The notes below the pieces were generated by a model that saw nothing but the letters and a program-made list of their open reading frames with translations, was not told where the DNA came from and did no database searches. A stretch of 64,000 nucleotides of DNA. It comes from Pedobacter sp. MR2016-24 (GTDB lineage Bacteria; Bacteroidota; Bacteroidia; Sphingobacteriales; Sphingobacteriaceae). The first letter of the stretch is position 1. Each line of letters begins with the position of its first letter. Shown piece after piece: positions 34,181-43,468 of this stretch. The position numbers and the translations under genes are program-made. The stretch is taken from contig NZ_JAPIVO010000007.1 in the NCBI RefSeq assembly GCF_026239655.1, positions 372,001-436,000 of the forward strand. Direction: 5' to 3'.

Positions 34181-35446
34181 ATGGAGCGTTTTCACGGAAT
34201 CATAGGCATCCTGTTTATACTTGGCCTTGCTTATCTATTTTCAAACAATAAGAAAAAGATTAATTACAGACTCGTTTTGAGTGGCCTCACGCTTCAGTTC
34301 CTGATCGCAATTTTAGTATTACGTGTAGCACCCGTACAACATTTCTTCGAATTTCTTGGAAAAGGAATGCAGAAGATTGAGCAGTTCGCTAAAAAAGGTG
34401 TCGATTTTGTATACGGTGGTGTGGCAGTAATCGGTTTTGATGGACAGCCGCATAATTATAATGCACCAGAAAATTTTGTATTCGCATTTAATGTAACCGC
34501 AACAATCATCCTGGTTTGCGTGCTGGTTGCGATATTTTATCACTTCGGAATTATGCAGCGTATTGTGGCCGTAATTGCCAAAGGTATGAACTTCGTAATG
34601 CGTGTAAGCGGTGCTGAAGCACTAAGCAATGTAGCCAGCGCTTTTGTAGGGCAGGTTGAAGCACAGGTAATGATCAAGCCTTACCTGAAGGGAATGACAA
34701 AAAGTGAGTTGCTGGCTTCTATGAGTGGAAGCCTTGCCTGTATCGCCGGTGGAATCCTGATCGTTTATGCGAATATGGGTGCTCAGGCAGGTTTAAATCT
34801 CGCACCGAAGCTTATTATGGCCAGTTTGATGGCTGCTCCTGGGGCTTTGATTATTTCAAAAATTGTTTTTCCTGAAACGGAAGTATCTCAGACAATGGGA
34901 AAGGTAAAACTGGAAGTTAAAAGTGAGTATACCAACCTGATTGACGCCATTTCTCATGGTGCTGGTGAAGGTTTCAAAATCGCCATGAATGTCATCGCGA
35001 TGCTGATTGGATTTATCGCGTTAATCGCATTGGTTGATTATACGCTGATACATATAGGTCATATTGCAAATCCTGATTTTACTTTGTCCCTCGACTGGAT
35101 TTTCGGTAAATTGTTTTACCCGTTTGCATGGGCTATGGGTATTCCTGACACTGATGTAAGCAATGCAGCAACCCTATTGGGTCAGAAATTAACTGTTAAT
35201 GAATTCTTAGCTTTCAAGAACCTGACGACTAAAGCTGTGCCTATCGTAACTGAAAAAGGTGTGCTGATCATCAGTATAGCAATCTGTGGATTTGCGAATT
35301 TCAGTAGTGTGGGTATGCAGATTGGCGGTATTGGAGAGCTTGCGCCGGAACGCCGTGCTGATCTGGCCAAACTAGGATTGAAAGCATTGATGTGCGGAAC
35401 ACTTGCTTCTTATCTGTCGGCATCAATAGCGGGAATACTAATGTAA
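34181..35446 (+). CDS. Concentrative nucleoside transporter (NupC/CNT family)
   Basis: The 421-aa inner-membrane protein shows the CNT layout: an N-terminal domain (IIGILFILGLAYLFSNN), a gate domain with GQVEAQVMIKPYLKGMTKSE (split at about 163-183) and a C-terminal domain ending in GFANFSSVGMQIGGIG (about 368-383). Members import nucleosides with H+ or Na+. It stands alone and is ended by a bidirectional terminator shared with citrate synthase. Confidence 0.94.
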   Translation: MERFHGIIGILFILGLAYLFSNNKKKINYRLVLSGLTLQFLIAILVLRVAPVQHFFEFLGKGMQKIEQFAKKGVDFVYGGVAVIGFDGQPHNYNAPENFVFAFNVTATIILVCVLVAIFYHFGIMQRIVAVIAKGMNFVMRVSGAEALSNVASAFVGQVEAQVMIKPYLKGMTKSELLASMSGSLACIAGGILIVYANMGAQAGLNLAPKLIMASLMAAPGALIISKIVFPETEVSQTMGKVKLEVKSEYTNLIDAISHGAGEGFKIAMNVIAMLIGFIALIALVDYTLIHIGHIANPDFTLSLDWIFGKLFYPFAWAMGIPDTDVSNAATLLGQKLTVNEFLAFKNLTTKAVPIVTEKGVLIISIAICGFANFSSVGMQIGGIGELAPERRADLAKLGLKALMCGTLASYLSASIAGILM

Positions 35447-35498
35447 TATTTATCCGGAAGGATCACATCTCCTGGTTTTTCCGAAGATGTAATTTCAT

Positions 35499-35534
35499 AA
35501 AAAAGGCTTCTGGAAATCTCCAGAAGCCTTTTTT
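35499..35534. terminator. Bidirectional terminator between nupC-like gene and gltA
   Basis: A 16-bp stem (35499-35514 with 35519-35534, core AAGGCTTCTGGA / TCCAGAAGCCTT) with a 4-nt loop ends in A- and T-tracts, so it works for both convergent genes. Confidence 0.9.
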
Positions 35535-35555
35535 ATATGCGTAAGACATGTTTTA

Positions 35556-36842
35556 CTATCGTTTTTCTACTTCAACAAACGTTCTGTTGGTGTGCCCAAC
35601 ATAAATCTGACGAGGGCGACCAATTGGTTCTTTGTTTTCATGCATTTCTTTCCATTGTGCAATCCAACCTGGTAAACGTCCCAGTGCAAATAATACAGTA
35701 AACATATCAGTTGGGAAGCCCAATGCTCTATAAATAATACCTGAATAGAAATCTACGTTTGGATATAATTTACGTTCCACAAAATAAGGATCACTTAAAG
35801 CAGCCTCTTCCAGTTTTTTAGCAATCTCTAAAACAGGATCATTGATACCTAATTTTTCAAGGATATCGTCACATGCCTTTTTGATGATTTTAGCACGTGG
35901 ATCAAAGTTTTTGTAAACCCTGTGTCCAAAGCCCATCATACGGAAAGGATCATTTTTATCTTTCGCTTTATTAATCCATTTCTCCGTATCTCCGCCATCT
36001 TCTTTGATACGCTCCAGCATTTCAATCACTGCCTGATTAGCACCACCGTGAAGCGGGCCCCATAAGGCAGCAATACCAGCAGAAACCGAAGCATAGATGT
36101 TACAGTCAGACGAGCCGACCATTCTGACAGTAGATGCAGAACAGTTTTGCTCATGATCAGCATGAAGAATCAATAAAGTATTCATCGCCTTAACAACTAC
36201 CGGATCGATTTCAATCTCTTCAGTACGCTGACCGAAAGTCATGTTCAGGTAATTGCTAACGTAATCATATTTGTTTTTCGGATAGATTAGTGGATGACCT
36301 AAAGACTTTTTATAAATAAATGATACAATTGTTGGGAATTTAGCCAGCAGTTTAATCATCTCATGATTCATCGTTTCCGGAGAAGAATTTGCATCAATGG
36401 ATTCAGGATAGAATGTAGATAATGAACATACCAGTGAAGCCAGCTGTGCCATTGGATGAGACTTGGAAGGATATCCGTCCAGGAATTTTTTCATATCCTC
36501 ATGGATCAGCGTATGCTTTGTAATCTGAGACTGAAAATCAACCAGTTGTTTTTCTTTTGGTAAATCTCCGTAAATAAGCAAATAAGCAACTTCAAGAAAT
36601 GAAGATTTTTCGGCAAGTTCCTCTATAGCGTATCCTCTGTATTTTAATATACCTTTTTCTCCGTCTAAAAAGGTAATTGCGCTTTTTGTTGATCCTGTAT
36701 TTTTATATCCAAAATCCAGCGTAATGTGGCCTGTTAATTCTCTTAATTTCGAAATATCAATTGACTTTTCTCCTTCAGTACCAGTTACAATGGGAAATTC
36801 GTATACTTTACCATCAATCTTAATTTCTGCAATATCTGACAT
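35556..36842 (-). CDS. gltA: Citrate synthase (type II, hexameric)
   Basis: The 428-aa length and N-terminal beta-domain (SDIAEIKIDGKVYEFP) match the type II enzymes. Catalytic residues are in WGPLHGGANQAV (His near 262), MGFGHRVYKN (His near 304) and PNVDFYSG (Asp near 360). It condenses oxaloacetate and acetyl-CoA at entry to the TCA cycle. A well-formed promoter lies directly upstream. Confidence 0.98.
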   Translation of the reverse strand: MSDIAEIKIDGKVYEFPIVTGTEGEKSIDISKLRELTGHITLDFGYKNTGSTKSAITFLDGEKGILKYRGYAIEELAEKSSFLEVAYLLIYGDLPKEKQLVDFQSQITKHTLIHEDMKKFLDGYPSKSHPMAQLASLVCSLSTFYPESIDANSSPETMNHEMIKLLAKFPTIVSFIYKKSLGHPLIYPKNKYDYVSNYLNMTFGQRTEEIEIDPVVVKAMNTLLILHADHEQNCSASTVRMVGSSDCNIYASVSAGIAALWGPLHGGANQAVIEMLERIKEDGGDTEKWINKAKDKNDPFRMMGFGHRVYKNFDPRAKIIKKACDDILEKLGINDPVLEIAKKLEEAALSDPYFVERKLYPNVDFYSGIIYRALGFPTDMFTVLFALGRLPGWIAQWKEMHENKEPIGRPRQIYVGHTNRTFVEVEKR

Positions 36843-36864
36843 ATATCTTCTAATTTATAAATAA

Positions 36865-36899
36865 CAAAAATAACTATTCTAACTCTAATAGCATCCAAA
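36865..36899 (-). promoter_or_regulatory. Promoter of the citrate synthase gene
   Basis: On the minus strand an exact TATTTTTG (-7, 36865-36872) is preceded by TTTG (-33, 36896-36899) with a 23-bp spacer. A second TTTG is at 36900-36903. The ATG lies 22 bp downstream, so the leader would be short. This is the most complete match to the Bacteroidota consensus that I found here. Confidence 0.55.
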
Positions 36900-36959
36900 C
36901 AAACATAACAAAGCTGTTAAATTATTGTTAAGTGCGGGTCATAATCTCCAGGATCGAAC

Positions 36960-37496
36960 CTATTTCTTTGCAGTAAGCTCCTCCAGGACTGCGCCGCATT
37001 CCAGCATTTCGTCGCCGTAATATGGATTTCTGATTTTTTTATCAGATGATAACCAGTCACCCCCATCGCCGTTATTGGCCATCGGACAATGCTGAACATA
37101 GATTGCTCCATTTTTAACTTCGGCATGTTTGAATAAAGCAATTACATCTGAACTTAATGCAGTAAACTCTTTACGCTGAACTTTAATATCGGCAGTAGCA
37201 GCGATCTTATCTGAAATTAGAGCGGTATTTTCACATCCTTCAAAAGCTTTGAGCGCAGTAGACAATTCAGCCGCGGCACCCTGTGTTGCTTTTGCATTTG
37301 CAGCAACAAGTTCATTCTTTACCGTGATATAACTGGCGTATATTTTTTCAATTTTCGGATCTGCAAGTTCAACTTTAACACTTGCATCAGTTTTTTCAGT
37401 ACTGGCGGTACTGTCTGTGGCACTTTCACCTTTATGCGCTGAATTAGTACAGGCGATCATTGTGGATAAAATTGCTATTCCTAGATATTTCTTCAT
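36960..37496 (-). CDS. DUF3347-domain lipoprotein
   Basis: The 178-aa protein has a lipoprotein signal (ILSTMIAC, lipid Cys at 16), a short Ser/Thr-rich linker and a DUF3347 domain (about 45-175). The C-terminus shows the typical motif QHCPMANNGDGGDWLSS followed by NPYYGDEMLECG, with two conserved Cys that may bind copper or another soft metal. The domain is often found with CusB-type efflux adaptors, but none is encoded here. Metal binding is an inference. Confidence 0.82.
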   Translation of the reverse strand: MKKYLGIAILSTMIACTNSAHKGESATDSTASTEKTDASVKVELADPKIEKIYASYITVKNELVAANAKATQGAAAELSTALKAFEGCENTALISDKIAATADIKVQRKEFTALSSDVIALFKHAEVKNGAIYVQHCPMANNGDGGDWLSSDKKIRNPYYGDEMLECGAVLEELTAKK

Positions 37497-37541
37497 GAAT
37501 TTCGTTTTTTGCTCAAAATACCATTTTAATTTTAAATAAAT

Positions 37542-37573
37542 AAAAAAGCCCCCGATAATTCGGGGGCTTTTTT
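37542..37573. terminator. Terminator after the small beta-barrel gene
   Basis: A 14-bp stem AAAAAAGCCCCCGA / TCGGGGGCTTTTTT (37542-37555 and 37560-37573) with loop TAAT ends the minus-strand gene at 37607. Confidence 0.9.
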
Positions 37574-37606
37574 CAAATTTTCACAATTAAATTATATTGT
37601 GATATA

Positions 37607-38134
37607 TTATAATTTAAAACCGTATGCAATACGTAACGCAACCTGACCAGTGTTACTTCCTCTGAAATCTACACTTTTACCTGTATTTTCATATTTAACG
37701 CCAAGGTCTAAACCATTACTCCATGAATAACCTAATGTAGGCGCATATAAAAATGTAGTTTTAGCGTGATCAGATACACCTATAGCCGCACCTATTTCAC
37801 CCATTGCATATATACCTGAACCACTTGGATCGAAGAAATATTTCAAACCAGTTTTCACAGGGATATATCCATAATCAGGAAGGTTTTCTCCTGGTAAATA
37901 GCCAACATTATCTTTTGCAAAAAAGTGAGTATAACCAGTAGCAACGGGAACTGATAATTGTTTTGTTACATCAAATTGAATTCTTGCATCAATACCAGCA
38001 GCAAAACTGTATGAATCACTTGTTGGTATACCTAAGTTAGCGCCGATACCTATTTTTTGTGCACTTGCATTAGTGGTAAAGAATATTGCTACTGCAGCTA
38101 CTGCGGAAGCAAAAAATTTAGTAGATTTTTTCAT
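37607..38134 (-). CDS. Small outer-membrane beta-barrel protein
   Basis: The 175-aa protein has a signal peptide (cleaved near NASAQ, residue 25) and alternating hydrophobic beta-strands rich in Gly and aromatic residues. It ends in an aromatic/hydrophobic terminal segment (RIAYGFKL), the usual insertion signal of outer-membrane barrels. It resembles OmpW/OMP_b-brl-type barrels of eight strands. The substrate or function is unknown. Its own terminator and a 205-bp upstream gap indicate a single-gene unit. Confidence 0.85.
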   Translation of the reverse strand: MKKSTKFFASAVAAVAIFFTTNASAQKIGIGANLGIPTSDSYSFAAGIDARIQFDVTKQLSVPVATGYTHFFAKDNVGYLPGENLPDYGYIPVKTGLKYFFDPSGSGIYAMGEIGAAIGVSDHAKTTFLYAPTLGYSWSNGLDLGVKYENTGKSVDFRGSNTGQVALRIAYGFKL

Positions 38135-38339
38135 TTGTTAAATATTTGTGTTTTAATTATGTGGTCATTTACAAATTGCATGCCATTACTGAAAATACAA
38201 TTCTGTTATTTCAACATAATAATGTTAAAAAAACATTAGGAGAGGATTAATATTTTGTAAAATCATACAAACAATTATTTAATTGAAGAAATGTGGCACC
38301 CTTGTCATCAGACCTGTTAGTTACTTTATTTACAGGGAA

Positions 38340-39281
38340 TTAGGCTATTTCAGGCGAGAAAGATGAGCCCCATAGTTTTAGTATATCTTTTTTCATCTGA
38401 GCCGGATCCTGATCAGTATTAAACCAATTTATTTTCACACCGTCTTTCTCCATTTTCCTGAAAAAAGTCATCTGCCTTTTGGCGAACTGACAAATTGCAA
38501 TGAACAGTTTTTCTTTCAATTCTGGTAAAGTATGCTCTTTATTAAGGTAAGCAGCTATGAATTTATATTCCAATCCATAGAAGGTCAGCATTTCAGTACT
38601 TACTCCTTGCAAAAGGAGCTGCTCCACCTCAGCTATAAGCCCCGCATCAAAACGTTCATCTAATCTTTTAAAGATTTTTTCCCTTCTCAGCGTAACATCA
38701 CTTGTAAGTCCTATGACTAATGGATGGAGCTCAGGCCATTGTTTTTCCGCCAGCTTGTTTTTGGATAACCATTCCGCAATTTCAATAGCGCGGACAAGTC
38801 TCTTGGACGAAGACAGATCCGCATGTGCGGTAAATGCTGCCGGATATAAAAATAGTTTATTCCTTAAATGGTCAATATTATGTATCGGAAGTGTTGCCCT
38901 GAATTCCTGATCCGAGGGGATTGCCGTATATTGCTGGTTTTGCAAAATACTATGAATATACATCCCCGTCCCGCCGCAAAGGATGGGTAAAGTACCCTCA
39001 GCGGTTAGTCTTTCGAAAATGCTGTAAAAGTCCTCCTTAAATTCATTAACGTTATACTGCTCGCCTGCTTCTTTGATATCAATTAAATGATAAGGGATGG
39101 TTCTGTCATTTATATTGTATTCCTTCAGGTCTTTTCCGGTACCAATATCCATCCCCTTAAACAGCTGCCTGCTATCCGCACTGATGATTTCAGCATTCAG
39201 CTGATCTGCCAGGCCTACAGCAAGCTTTGTCTTTCCGGAGGCAGTTGGCCCCAAAATGATTAATAAAGGATTTCTATTCAT
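38340..39281 (-). CDS. miaA: tRNA dimethylallyltransferase MiaA
   Basis: The 313-aa protein has the P-loop GPTASGKT (11-18), DSRQLFKGMDIGTGK (about 36-50), PYHLID and GGTGMYI (about 103), and the C-terminal FYGLEYK and QFAKRQMTFFRK region. It adds a dimethylallyl group to A37 of UNN-decoding tRNAs. Its start overlaps the stop of the upstream GNAT-like gene by 1 bp, so it is the last gene of a three-gene operon. Confidence 0.96.
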   Translation of the reverse strand: MNRNPLLIILGPTASGKTKLAVGLADQLNAEIISADSRQLFKGMDIGTGKDLKEYNINDRTIPYHLIDIKEAGEQYNVNEFKEDFYSIFERLTAEGTLPILCGGTGMYIHSILQNQQYTAIPSDQEFRATLPIHNIDHLRNKLFLYPAAFTAHADLSSSKRLVRAIEIAEWLSKNKLAEKQWPELHPLVIGLTSDVTLRREKIFKRLDERFDAGLIAEVEQLLLQGVSTEMLTFYGLEYKFIAAYLNKEHTLPELKEKLFIAICQFAKRQMTFFRKMEKDGVKINWFNTDQDPAQMKKDILKLWGSSFSPEIA

Positions 39282-40132
39282 TATAGGTATAAGATGTATT
39301 TGAGGTTCCCGGTATTATAAATAGGGATATAATTTAATTGCCTAAGATAAACATCCCGTTCTGAATCTTGTAACGTCATCATTTCAGCCTTAATCTCCCG
39401 GGGCAGTCTTTGCAGAAAGAAACGTTCAAGCGTATGCAAATTTAGAAAAATCTGCATGGGAGGCAAAACTGATACTTGCGTAAAACCTAGTTTTAAGTAT
39501 CCTTTACCGCGTGACCAATCCAGATCTGCGTAGCTCATCACATCATTTGGTTGCACGACTTTAATGAAATGCCTGATCAGCTTACTCAAACCGCCGGTGA
39601 CCGTAATACCATTTATTGTCGCAAACCTGATCAACTCCACCGAGTAATATTCTCCCGGCTGCTGTGTCATTCTGCGTTTAGCACTGAAACCAGCGATAGC
39701 AATTATACCCTCCCCGTTGACCAGTGCATATCTGTATTTACATCCGGCTGTCCCCTGCAGATGATACCTGTTATAAAATTCATCAGCCTCCGGCTGTGTA
39801 ACCTCAACTATTTTAGTCTTGCGTCCATATACAGTTACATTTTTGCCAAGGATAGAAGTGATGCGGCTCAATACCTGTGCTGATCTGGTACGCCAGATAT
39901 CCTCCCATAAATGGATCACCTGCGCTCTATTTTCATCTTGATTTTGTGCAAGGGCAACCAATGCTTCAGGTGAATATGGATGATGAATAGATATCAGATG
40001 AATAATCAGCTGGTCTGAATCCTTAAACTTTAGCAGTCTGTAGGTAGCAGAAGGTAAAAATTCAGTCTCTGCTCCGATATGACTTAATGCCGTGATCAAT
40101 TCATCTTCCCAGCTAAATTCTTTTATACCCAC
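39281..40132 (-). CDS. Uncharacterised GNAT-like protein in miaA operon
   Basis: The 283-aa protein has an N-terminal region of unknown fold (1-110) and a C-terminal half (about 115-245) with a GNAT-like pattern: YHLQGTAGCKYRYALV, the ELIRFATINGITVTGGLSK block and SYADLDWSRGKGYLKLGF. I recall similar segments in phage and mobile-element proteins of unknown function. The N-terminus of MiaA overlaps its stop, and it overlaps the 111-aa gene upstream by 10 bp. The tight packing suggests a shared, perhaps tRNA-related, task, but this is inference. Confidence 0.6.
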   Translation of the reverse strand: MGIKEFSWEDELITALSHIGAETEFLPSATYRLLKFKDSDQLIIHLISIHHPYSPEALVALAQNQDENRAQVIHLWEDIWRTRSAQVLSRITSILGKNVTVYGRKTKIVEVTQPEADEFYNRYHLQGTAGCKYRYALVNGEGIIAIAGFSAKRRMTQQPGEYYSVELIRFATINGITVTGGLSKLIRHFIKVVQPNDVMSYADLDWSRGKGYLKLGFTQVSVLPPMQIFLNLHTLERFFLQRLPREIKAEMMTLQDSERDVYLRQLNYIPIYNTGNLKYILYL

Positions 40133-40458
40133 TCGTTTTCTTTAAATATTTTATAGCCCGCAGCAATCCGGCCTTCAATCTGGTTCAGCGCAACATCATC
40201 CAGTTCCCTGATGAGTAAAGGAGATTCATGCTCACTCAGATAATCGGGAAGGATGTTGAGTGAGACCACTGTATTTTCAATCTTAAGATTTACAAAGAAA
40301 ACCTCTGTCCGCTCCTCACCTTTAATCCTTACATTTTTGTCTGCCCATAAATCATACTCCTGCTCGCTGTTCACCCTGTTATTAAAACCTAAAGTGGCGT
40401 AGGGCTGTAAAGTTGCCCTGATAGTCTGGAAAATTTCAATAAGGTCTGTCTTGATCAT
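40123..40458 (-). CDS. Hypothetical protein, 111 aa, first gene of miaA operon
   Basis: A small soluble protein without signal or membrane segment. It has an amphipathic N-terminal helix (LIEIFQTIRATLQPY), a beta-rich middle (EVFFVNLKIENTVVSLNILPDYL) and a C-terminal helix. I do not recognise the family. Its end overlaps the GNAT-like gene by 10 bp, indicating translational coupling. Confidence 0.6.
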   Translation of the reverse strand: MIKTDLIEIFQTIRATLQPYATLGFNNRVNSEQEYDLWADKNVRIKGEERTEVFFVNLKIENTVVSLNILPDYLSEHESPLLIRELDDVALNQIEGRIAAGYKIFKENEWV

Positions 40459-40514
40459 CTTTAATTAATTTAGTCAATAGCTATAACATTCGGATAAGGC
40501 TATTGTTTACCTGA

Positions 40515-40544
40515 CAAAACTAAATATCGGGCGAATATAGGCAA
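40515..40544 (-). promoter_or_regulatory. Probable promoter of the miaA operon
   Basis: On the minus strand an exact TAGTTTTG (-7, 40515-40522) lies 19 bp from a TTG (-33, 40542-40544). The first gene starts 57 bp downstream. Confidence 0.45.
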
Positions 40545-40602
40545 TCACAGATTACAGTCTGAACAGGAATTTCAGTATTATTGCAGAATAAGCTGTAGCA
40601 CT

Positions 40603-41433
40603 ATGGATACGAATTATGTTTTTATTAACGATAGGTATGTTGAGGCCGCGCAAGCCTCATTGTTCATTACAGATCTTGCTATTCAGCGCGGTTATGGTAT
40701 TTTTGATTTTTGTAAAACTATAGGCAATAAACCTGTATTTCTTTATGATCATCTGGAGCGTTTTTTTCATTCGGCGTCGAAAATGCACCTGGATCCCGGC
40801 TATAGTGCTACAGAACTTGAAGCTATCCTGATGAGACTGATTGAAAAGAACAATATGGGCGACTCAGGAATTAAGATTACACTCACCGGTGGTTATTCTC
40901 CTGATGGATATATGATAGGCAAACCTAATTTATTGATCACACAACAGCCGTTAGACATTAAGCTATCCATGGATCAAAAAGGGATTAGTCTGGTCACTTA
41001 TGCGCATCAACGTCAACTGCCGGAAATAAAAACGCTGGATTATCTGATGGCCATATGGCTGCAGCCATTTATTAAAGAACAGCATGCTGATGATGTCTTG
41101 TACCATCATAATGACCTGGTCAAGGAATGTCCCAGGGCTAACTTCTTTATCATCACAAAAGAGAATGAAATCATTACCGCAAAGAGCAATGTCCTGAAGG
41201 GGGTTATCCGCAAAAACATCCTTAAACTGGCTCATCCGGATTTCACCATCAGCGAACGTGATTTTACCATGGCAGATCTTCAAAATGCGAAAGAGGCTTT
41301 TATCACCAGCACGACAAAACACATCATGCCTGTAGTCAGCATAGATGGGAAACACCTTTCCCAAGGCAAACCAGGACTCATCACTCAACAACTCGCCAGC
41401 TTACTGCTTAACCAAGTCAGGAAGCAAGCTTAA
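40603..41433 (+). CDS. Class IV aminotransferase (BCAT/DAAT/ADC-lyase family)
   Basis: The 276-aa fold-type IV PLP enzyme has the PLP lysine in EIKTLDYLMA (about 143-152) and ECPRANFFII (about 175-184), where branched-chain aminotransferases have an E-x-x-x-x-N motif. It could be a branched-chain amino acid aminotransferase-like, D-amino acid aminotransferase or aminodeoxychorismate lyase. Its 276-aa length is closest to DAAT/ADCL-like members. No pab or ilv genes are adjacent, so the substrate is open. Confidence 0.85.
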   Translation: MDTNYVFINDRYVEAAQASLFITDLAIQRGYGIFDFCKTIGNKPVFLYDHLERFFHSASKMHLDPGYSATELEAILMRLIEKNNMGDSGIKITLTGGYSPDGYMIGKPNLLITQQPLDIKLSMDQKGISLVTYAHQRQLPEIKTLDYLMAIWLQPFIKEQHADDVLYHHNDLVKECPRANFFIITKENEIITAKSNVLKGVIRKNILKLAHPDFTISERDFTMADLQNAKEAFITSTTKHIMPVVSIDGKHLSQGKPGLITQQLASLLLNQVRKQA

Positions 41434-41459
41434 TATGTTGGACTTACGATTTGATCCGC

Positions 41460-42473
41460 TTAACTTTTAAAAGTATTTTCGGGTTTCGCCTCCTCGTCTT
41501 TTTTAGGAGCAAACAGGATAGAAACAATAACTGATAATATCAGTACCCCTCCCACTACCGATAATGAAGCAGGCGAAGAGATATGAAAAATGGGCGTAAT
41601 CACCATTTTAATACCTATGAAAGTTAAAATAATGGCAAGACCATATTTCAGATAACTGAACATATGTATAAAATTCGCCAACAGAAAATATAAGGCTCTC
41701 AATCCCAGAATGGCAAATATATTGGAGGTATATAAAATCAATGGATCATCTGGCGCAATTGCGAAAATAGCAGGGATAGAATCTACTGCGAAGAGCAAAT
41801 CAGTGAACTCTATCACACCAACCACCACCAATAAAGGCGTAGCGAGTTTGATACCATTTTCAATCGTGAAAAACTTATCACCATCAAAATCTTTGCTCAC
41901 TTTAAAAAACCGGTACACAAGTCTCGCCCCTGCACTTTTCGTAAAGTCTTTGTTTTCTTCATCATCATCGTTACCAAATCCCGATTTTATTCCTGCATAT
42001 ATCAGGAATATACCAAAGGCCAGTAAAACCGCATTGATCTTAACAATTTTACCGAACAGCTCCATTTCAGGCAGGTAGGTCAGATTGATCAAACCTACGC
42101 CCGAAAATATAAAGATGGCTCTGAATATCAACGCACCGATGATACCCCAGAAGAGGACCTTATGATGTAACTCCTTGGGTACTTTAAAAAAGCCAAATAC
42201 CAAAATAAAAACAAAGAGGTTATCTACTGACAAGGCTTTTTCTATCCAATAGGCCGACTGAAACTGCGTAAACTTTTCAAACCCTGCAAAGTAATAGATT
42301 ACTCCACTAAAAGCCATGGATAAGGAAATCCAGACTATCGACCATATCGCTGCTTCTTTGCTTGATACAGCGTGACTTTTCCTGTTGAATACGCCAAGAT
42401 CCAATAAAAGCATCACTGTAACGATAATAGCAAAACTGATAATCAGTCCGGGGTGGTAAATCATGTTATCCAT
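41460..42473 (-). CDS. terC: TerC-family integral membrane protein
   Basis: The 337-aa protein has about nine membrane segments and the TerC signature with intramembrane acidic residues: WIEKALSVDNLFVFILVF (about 76-93) and EFTDLLFAVDSIPAIFAI (about 222-239). It also has a charged cytoplasmic loop (DDDEENKDF). TerC proteins are implicated in Mn2+ export and tellurite resistance. It is the last gene of the seven-gene Ter operon, 24 bp after the unknown gene. Confidence 0.95.
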   Translation of the reverse strand: MDNMIYHPGLIISFAIIVTVMLLLDLGVFNRKSHAVSSKEAAIWSIVWISLSMAFSGVIYYFAGFEKFTQFQSAYWIEKALSVDNLFVFILVFGFFKVPKELHHKVLFWGIIGALIFRAIFIFSGVGLINLTYLPEMELFGKIVKINAVLLAFGIFLIYAGIKSGFGNDDDEENKDFTKSAGARLVYRFFKVSKDFDGDKFFTIENGIKLATPLLVVVGVIEFTDLLFAVDSIPAIFAIAPDDPLILYTSNIFAILGLRALYFLLANFIHMFSYLKYGLAIILTFIGIKMVITPIFHISSPASLSVVGGVLILSVIVSILFAPKKDEEAKPENTFKS

Positions 42474-42497
42474 ACGGTATTCCTTTATTTTTGGTTA

Positions 42498-43460
42498 TTA
42501 CATCATGTCAGTATTCAGCATCGCCTTCAGTATATTAGCCTGAACATCAAAATTATTGAGTTCATTCAAGAAGTTAAGATCTGATATCTTATTATAATTT
42601 TCGTCAAGCAAATTAATAATCTCCGCAGGAATAAATGTCTTAGCCGTTGCCGCCTTACTTTCCAGCTTATCATTATTATAAGAGAGTTCCTGGATAATGC
42701 GGGACTTTTCGGAAAGATTACTGTTCAGATCTATACCTGCTAAATCATCTAACGTGCAAAACAGGAATAAGTTTCTGCTCGGAAAAAAAAGAAAATACTG
42801 GTCCAAAGACAAAAACCTGTAAATCTCAATAATCAGCATTCCCGATTTTAAACCATACACAAACTCGGTCTTAAAATCGTGTTTACAAAGCATTCCCATC
42901 AGTTTTCGCTCTATTACTGCATAACTGATTTCATATACTTCAGCTTCCTTGTATTCAATCAGCCGGCCCAGCTGCTCCTCAGTAATGGTATAATAGAAAT
43001 CTTTCGCATAACGTGCACTGAGCCTGGTGACATTCTTTACAAAGGGGAAATCGACAGAATGATCAGATAATACCTCATACAAGTTTCTAAGAGAAATGTT
43101 GATTTTGAGCGACTGACTTTTTTTTCCTTCCATGAAATTCGCTTCATTAAGTGCCGTGGAATTCAGCTGAGCGATCACTTCCCTGTTCAACGCGATCTCA
43201 TCATAAATGAGCGTCACGTTTTTTTCATTGTTTTTCTTGATCTTTTTCAGCAAGTCAATCACACTGGCCGTAAATTGCATATGGAAAAGCTCCAGTTTAT
43301 CAATAGGCAGCTCACTATTATTCTCGAACAACTGATGAATCACCTGACTCCGCAGATAAATCTTGTAAACAACTTCTTCCTGAAAAAATACCGAAAGAAG
43401 TTGTAAACGACTGATTATCTTTTTTGATTCCCCTAACACACTGGCAACATGCTCATCCAT
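42498..43460 (-). CDS. Ter-operon protein of unknown family, 320 aa
   Basis: I do not recognise a domain. The protein is largely alpha-helical with possible coiled-coil stretches (about 65-110 and 255-280), no signal peptide and no membrane span. It sits between telA (8 bp upstream) and terC (24 bp downstream) in one operon. It may be a partner of TelA, whose helical domain is of comparable length, but this is speculation. Its position argues for a Ter-linked role. Confidence 0.7.
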   Translation of the reverse strand: MDEHVASVLGESKKIISRLQLLSVFFQEEVVYKIYLRSQVIHQLFENNSELPIDKLELFHMQFTASVIDLLKKIKKNNEKNVTLIYDEIALNREVIAQLNSTALNEANFMEGKKSQSLKINISLRNLYEVLSDHSVDFPFVKNVTRLSARYAKDFYYTITEEQLGRLIEYKEAEVYEISYAVIERKLMGMLCKHDFKTEFVYGLKSGMLIIEIYRFLSLDQYFLFFPSRNLFLFCTLDDLAGIDLNSNLSEKSRIIQELSYNNDKLESKAATAKTFIPAEIINLLDENYNKISDLNFLNELNNFDVQANILKAMLNTDMM

Positions 43461-43468
43461 AGTTAAAA

